Assembly: GCA_934045905.1 (NCBI GenBank)
Contig: OW203762.1
Span: 50,927,411 to 50,991,410, forward strand
DNA length: 64,000 nt
Origin: Leuctra nigra
Lineage: Eukaryota > Arthropoda > Insecta > Plecoptera > Leuctridae
Direction: 5' to 3'
Shown: positions 59,767 to 64,000 of the stretch, piece after piece
Layout of the letters: each line of letters begins with the position of its first letter
How positions within the stretch are numbered: position 1 is the first letter of the stretch
Position numbers and translations under genes: made by a program
The notes under the pieces: model-generated
Told to the model about the DNA's origin: nothing
What the model saw: the letters and a program-made list of their open reading frames with translations, nothing else
The model's database searches: none

Positions 59767-60585
59767 GTATACATAATCTATCAGCTAAACATTAAATTAG
59801 AGTATTCAAACAATAAGTAATATTCAACAGCCAAAAATTGACATTTTATAAATTATGTTCATATTTTTCAGACTTCATCAGAAATATTCGGGATCCAGAA
59901 AAACCAGCCACCCTTGAAGATCTTGCTGTCGTGTATGAAGATTGCATTATTGTATGTACTATGACAAACCACTGAGTGTGCAATGAACTCTTGCGACACT
60001 AGTCGTGCATGCATGCTTATTTGCATTTCTAGGAAATAAGGATTTACGAGACGATTACTTTTTCAGATAAAACCCCGGTCGGTTAGCAACACCAACGTAA
60101 TACGCATAGAGTTTAACCCAACAGTACCACATTGTTCTCTGGCCACACTGATAGGACTCTGCATAAGAATTAAACTAGAACGAAATCTGCCTGAAAAATT
60201 TAAATTGGACATATTTATTAAAAAAGGAGCTCATACAACTGAAAATGAAAGTAAGAATGTGTTCTATACATTAATATATTGTAATAGTATAATATAGTAC
60301 TGGGTAATGTATGTAAACAATATTTTTTCTGATGACCTCTGACTGGGTGATGATGCTAGACATCAATGTACTTCAAATTCAAAAGATCTGTGACTGTGCT
60401 GTGCCAAGCGAATTGATACATCTGCACATATTTTATTGTGAAATGTTTTTTTACAAGTGATGAAAAATAAATATTTTTTTGTTCTAGTTAACAAGCAGAT
60501 CAATGATAAGGAGAGGATCGCAGCAGCCATGGAAAATCCTGAGTTGCGGAATCTTGTGGAGAAATGCATTTTAGAAGAAGACTGA
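59574..60585 (+). CDS. CIAO2A: CIAO2A (MIP18/FAM96A family), cytosolic iron-sulfur assembly targeting factor
   Basis: Four exons: 59574-59766, 59872-59951, 60067-60250, 60488-60585; GT-AG, phases 1,0,1; 184 aa. The family works in the cytosol with CIAO1 (and MMS19 for the 2B paralogue) to hand Fe-S clusters to target proteins; CIAO2A favours iron-regulatory aconitase. Visible: [25 protein letters not shown]-type strand ([10 protein letters not shown]), [13 protein letters not shown] with the conserved reactive Cys, and [29 protein letters not shown] and the NDKER-AAAMENP end fit 2A (Drosophila galla-1) rather than 2B. The first 60 residues are a Ser/Glu-rich extension longer than in human. 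ATG is the only start upstream in frame. Confidence 0.95.
59872..59951 (+). CDS. CIAO2A: CIAO2A exon 2
   Basis: Acceptor TTTTTCAG, donor GTATGT, phases 1 and 0. Encodes [20 protein letters not shown] and VYEDCII. Confidence 0.95.
60067..60250 (+). CDS. CIAO2A: CIAO2A exon 3
   Basis: Acceptor CTTTTTCAG, donor GTAAGA, phases 0 and 1. Encodes the core [20 protein letters not shown] and [16 protein letters not shown]. Confidence 0.95.
60488..60585 (+). CDS. CIAO2A: CIAO2A exon 4
   Basis: Acceptor TTGTTCTAG, phase 1. Encodes [20 protein letters not shown] and VEKCILEED, then TGA. Possible poly(A) signal ATTAAA at 60811-60816. Confidence 0.95.
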
Positions 60586-61407
60586 TGGTTTAATTATGCA
60601 AGAGTCATCGATTGCTACATCCTTTTCATCACATTTTAGTAGGGCAAAATATTTGCTGTAACTTCGGTGGTGGCAACTTGTTGACTGGTGATGCATAGTA
60701 GGTATGATCTTCTATTGTAAATACTTGATGGGATGAGATGTGGACCTAAAGATAAAATGGAATGTAGGTAAAACCTATTATCTTTTCTATAGATCTGTAT
60801 TATAAAATTCATTAAAAAAATTGTTACTCTGGCTTATTCTCAACTGAATTAACCGAGCGTCACCCCCGTCACCGATCGGTATGGAACATTCTCTTGTGTG
60901 TGTGTGTTTTTGTCAGCAGTGCCCAGGTCAAGCCATTCAACCAATCAATCTGAAATCTTGCACACATAATGTAATCTAAGCGGTCTCGTGGATCTTTTTT
61001 GAATATGATCCTGTGATTGGTTGATAACTGAAGAAAATGAACTGTAGCTCACTCACACTGTTCGACGTATAAAAAAATTTCACCGTTTTTGATGGCGTCT
61101 TATAGTTGTGTTGTAGAGTTAAAAATTTTATGGAAATCCATTAATTGGTTAAAATAAATGGTATCCTCTGATTTTTTTAAGACTAGGTAGAACCCTTTGA
61201 CCGATTAACTTAAAACTTTGCATGGATATTGGAACCCAACATTTTAGGTAGAGGTAGGTAGGTTTTGTCAATTTTCAGACTAATCTATTGTTATATTCAA
61301 AAGTTAATTGTCCTTTTTAAGGTCATGTTATTCTATAATCTTGAAATACCTATATTTGTAAATTTATGCCAAAAATTTCAAGTATTTTATCCTATCAAGC
61401 TAGGTAA
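60586..61407. other. Intergenic: CIAO2A 3' UTR then Helitron-like body
   Basis: From about 60850 the text (gaaatcttgcacacataat, gaaatccattaattggtt, aactttgcatggatattgga) matches the body of 41720-42625. Its presumed 3' end reappears at 62799-62845, beyond the LINE fragment. Confidence 0.5.
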
Positions 61408-62454
61408 TCTACAAAGCCTGTACAAAGTTACCTCACCGGACGTCAACAACGGGTAAAATTATCAGCTAATAACGTATCAATGCCAAGGGAAAATAGAACA
61501 GGAGTACCACAGGGTTCAAGTATCGCTCCACTACTGTTCATAGTTTACACAACTGATATCGATGAGAGTGTGAAACACTGCAAAATACACAAATTTGCAG
61601 ATGATACCCAGCTTCTATATACCTTTCGCCCTCAAGATCTAGCTGCAGCACAAGAGAAAATAAACGAAGATCTTCAGTCTATTGCTGCATGGAGTGAAAG
61701 TCAAGGACTCTCTTTAAACACTTCGAAGACCATATCAATGATTATAGGGAACAAATGTCAACGGATCAAAATACTTAATAGTGAATTTAAACTACATATA
61801 AATGGTTCTATTATTCCCACTTCAGAAAATGCAAGGAATTTAGGTTTGATAATGGACAGCCAAATGACTTACTCAGATCATATTCAGAAAGCAAATAGCA
61901 AAGCTTACGGCAAACTACGAACAATGCAAAGATTTAAACAAATTCTGACAAGATCAACAAAAAGCAAGCTTGTTGAGGCACTTATAATATCTAAATTGAA
62001 TTACTGTGACATCGTTTACGGACCGTGTATTTCGAAGAAAGATGTAGGTCGTATTCAAAAAGTCCAGAATTCTTGTGCTAGGTTTGTATTCAATATTAAG
62101 AGAAGACACCATATAAGTCCCTACATTCAAAAACTTCATTGGCTAAAGATGGAAGCGAGAAGAAGCCTACATTTAACATGCGCAACGCACAAGATATTGA
62201 GAACGGGAGAGCCAAAGTATTTAAATGATAAGTTGAGAAAGCGTCGTGATATTCACCTACGAGACACGCGGTCCAAAGATAAGCTAGACTTTGGAACTCA
62301 TCGAAGTAAAAAATTCAAGAACTGTTTTTCCTATTCAGCCTCAGTAGCATACAACACAACAACAACAGAAGAGCAGACCCTAAGTTTAAAAGCTTTCAAG
62401 ACGCTCGTTAAGGATAAACTCGCTATCATTCAAGAAAGAGAATTCGTGAAGTAA
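61408..62454 (+). pseudogene. Reverse transcriptase C-terminal fragment of the LINE
   Basis: From SYLTGRQQRV (before the first ATG at 61480) through RTGVPQGSSIAPLLF and the active site FADDTQLLY, to a C-terminal region with LIISKLNYCDIVYGP and RRHHISPYIQKLHWL. No internal stop over about 348 codons, so the insertion is fairly recent, but endonuclease and RT fingers are absent. Jockey/CR1-group; not a host gene. Confidence 0.9.
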
Positions 62455-62754
62455 TGATATTGGAAGACGAGAATCAAGATTACATCCTGCTGAGAATGTT
62501 TTTTCAGTGGTTTTCCCTCAGCTAAAAAGCAAATGCTTGGATGTTCTTCCAATATTACCACTGATATTGAAGCACAATTTTAATGACTATTATGAATTAA
62601 GAAGAAGTAGGTAAATGGTGAAGATGTGAAGCAGCTGAAGAGAAGAGATGGATGTATGGAAGATCAACGACTCGATTGTTGAATACAGACCAATTATGTA
62701 CCTATTTTATGTGCTCAATAAATTACATTATTATTATTATTATTATTATTAGAG
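61408..62754 (+). mobile_element. 5'-truncated LINE with (TTA)n tail
   Basis: Open frame from 61408, AATAAA at 62717-62722 and (TTA)8 at 62727-62751 as tail. The 5' part of ORF2 and any ORF1 are missing, as usual for dead-on-arrival copies. Its clade differs from the 37-41 kb element, judging by FADD and tail type. Confidence 0.85.
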
Positions 62755-62956
62755 CAGAGACTTGCAAACGTATATCGAATTGCATGCAATTTCGAATGCT
62801 CGCTTATCAACGCGTTACACAATGCTTAGAATACAAGCGTTTTCCAGAGCAACTACACTCTTCTTAATACTACAAAGAAATAAGAATGAAAGTCTTTAAA
62901 GGAGTGTGTGATTTCCCCCACATTAATTTGTACTAGTGGTGAAATGAATCACATTA
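62755..62956. other. Helitron-like 3' remnant and Gas41 downstream flank
   Basis: atgctcgcttatcaacgcgt and tacaca at 62796-62825 with gcgttttcc near 62838 is a degenerate copy of the terminal module; CTAG is lost. Confidence 0.45.
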
Positions 62957-62962
62957 TTTATT
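62957..62962 (-). promoter_or_regulatory. Gas41 poly(A) signal
   Basis: AATAAA on the minus strand, about 100 bases after the Gas41 stop. Confidence 0.6.
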
Positions 62963-63064
62963 AAGAACACACATAGTAAAGTAATAGTTACATTACGTTA
63001 GATTGAGGGACAATGGACTCTGAATATAAAACTATTATCTATGGACAAAGAATGCAATAGTTGA

Positions 63065-63748
63065 TTATATAATTGCATTATGTTGCGTAGCTTGCAGTTT
63101 ACCAATCTCCGCTTTAAACTGTGAAATAGTTTCTTTTGCCACTTTCAAACGAACCTTCATCTCATGAATTTGAACTGCAGTTTTTTGTCTGGCAGCTGTA
63201 ATTGCCTGAAGTGTTTTTGTTTTCTTTTCTTCAAAGTCCGTCTCATGTTTCCATTGTCCAAGGGTCAGTTGACGAGTGTTGGTTAAAAGGTGGTGCATGT
63301 ACTGTGTTGGATCTTGAAAAACAATCTCCTCATAAAATTCCGACACCAATGTCTTCTTTGGGACAGATACATCTGGTCCTGATTGGAAGAGCTTCAAGAT
63401 ATGATATATTGTTACGGAGGGCCTTTCATTTGGATCAAGGAAGTAGATTTTGATTACAATCTCAAATTCGCCCCAACCGGTCTCTGTAACTTCGTATGGA
63501 GGCTTGAGAACAATTCTGTTAGCATCTGCATAGCTTTCATGTAATTTGAAGTGAACCTTCTTCACGTATGTTGACATATCTTCATTATTATATGGTTTGA
63601 GAAACACAGTCCATTGGTGAGTATGCCCATCCTCCTCCCGCTTCTTTCCAAAATGCCTTGCTATGTTACCATACACGACTGGCTTAACGATTGTTATGCC
63701 TTTCATCCTACCACCCGAATCTGAACCAAAATCTTGCAATGTAGTCAT
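63065..63748 (-). CDS. Gas41: Gas41 / YEATS domain-containing protein 4
   Basis: 227 aa in one uninterrupted exon, the same length as the human protein from memory. GAS41 is a nuclear reader of acetylated or crotonylated histone lysines, a shared subunit of TIP60/NuA4 and SRCAP (Domino in flies) complexes that load H2A.Z. Visible: YEATS domain at about 15-123 with [32 protein letters not shown] (70-73), TGWGEFEI (90-97, aromatic cage Trp92 and Phe95), LDPNERP and YHILKLFQ; then [14 protein letters not shown]; coiled coil at about 168-220. Tail to tail with CIAO2A. Start chosen at the first ATG, matching family length. No introns, unlike neighbouring genes; the frame is fully conserved, which argues against a dead retrocopy. 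Confidence 0.97.
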   Translation of the reverse strand: MTTLQDFGSDSGGRMKGITIVKPVVYGNIARHFGKKREEDGHTHQWTVFLKPYNNEDMSTYVKKVHFKLHESYADANRIVLKPPYEVTETGWGEFEIVIKIYFLDPNERPSVTIYHILKLFQSGPDVSVPKKTLVSEFYEEIVFQDPTQYMHHLLTNTRQLTLGQWKHETDFEEKKTKTLQAITAARQKTAVQIHEMKVRLKVAKETISQFKAEIGKLQATQHNAII

Positions 63749-64000
63749 AATTACAAATTATTTTTCGATATTGTCACTGTCGTAAACAAACACAACCTAA
63801 CCTTCTCACCATCCACTTCACTCGTCCTGTCTGTTGTGTAGGTAGCAGCGATGCCAACCAAACAAACCAAAAACAAAAGTTACCAAAAGACTCATGCAAT
63901 GAAGATGGCAACACCTCGTAGGCGAAACTCATACCAACGTGGCCATTTGATTTTGCCCTAGATTTTTGTAAAAAAGTCAAGTCAGTGACCATTATTGAAT
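63749..64000. promoter_or_regulatory. Gas41 upstream region
   Basis: The presumed promoter and 5' UTR on the minus strand; no TATA box recognised. The 72-aa minus ORF at 63774-63992 overlaps it and looks like chance. Confidence 0.4.

Noticed and set aside
61480..62454. A host gene with reverse transcriptase domain
   Set aside because: LINE remnant: 5'-truncated, with AATAAA and (TTA)n tail; only element motifs.

Overview
The window looks like animal, most likely insect (possibly hemipteroid), nuclear DNA. The genes are split by GT-AG introns from about 100 bp to 26 kb, the non-coding DNA is AT-rich and crowded with LINE, SINE, MITE-like and Helitron-like sequence, and the gene families (mitochondrial-clan P450, Dpr immunoglobulin protein) point to an arthropod. 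The species call is inference; no rRNA, CRISPR, operon or viral gene was seen.

Layout. 1-5425 (minus): 5' seven exons of a mitochondrial-clan cytochrome P450, cut by the left window edge before the heme-binding region; the start of its exon 2 is repeated six times in tandem (3101-3964). 16485-56093 (plus): the last four coding exons of a Dpr-family two-Ig cell-surface protein; its signal-peptide exon was not found. Dpr intron 1 (16631-42872) opens with a 27-bp minisatellite that copies the 5' splice site, and also holds a 200-bp assembly gap, MITE-like inverted repeats, a 118-bp satellite rich in TGACGTCA, an apparently intact two-ORF non-LTR retrotransposon (antisense, 36.6-41.2 kb) lying between identical 198-bp inverted repeats, and a Helitron-like element. 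56.7-58.5 kb holds SINEs and a LINE 3' end. 59574-60585 (plus): a four-exon CIAO2A (MIP18/FAM96A) gene with a hAT-like MITE just upstream. 61408-62754: a 5'-truncated LINE. 63065-63748 (minus): intronless Gas41 (YEATS4), tail to tail with CIAO2A.

The four host genes do not form a pathway. P450: oxidation in mitochondria. Dpr: neuronal surface recognition. CIAO2A: delivery of Fe-S clusters in the cytosol. Gas41: acyl-lysine reading in chromatin complexes. The most unusual feature is that two neighbouring genes each carry a tandem array seeded across one of their own splice junctions, a 3' splice site in the P450 and a 5' splice site in dpr. All exon joins were checked by hand for splice dinucleotides and reading phase; none has been tested against transcripts or databases.
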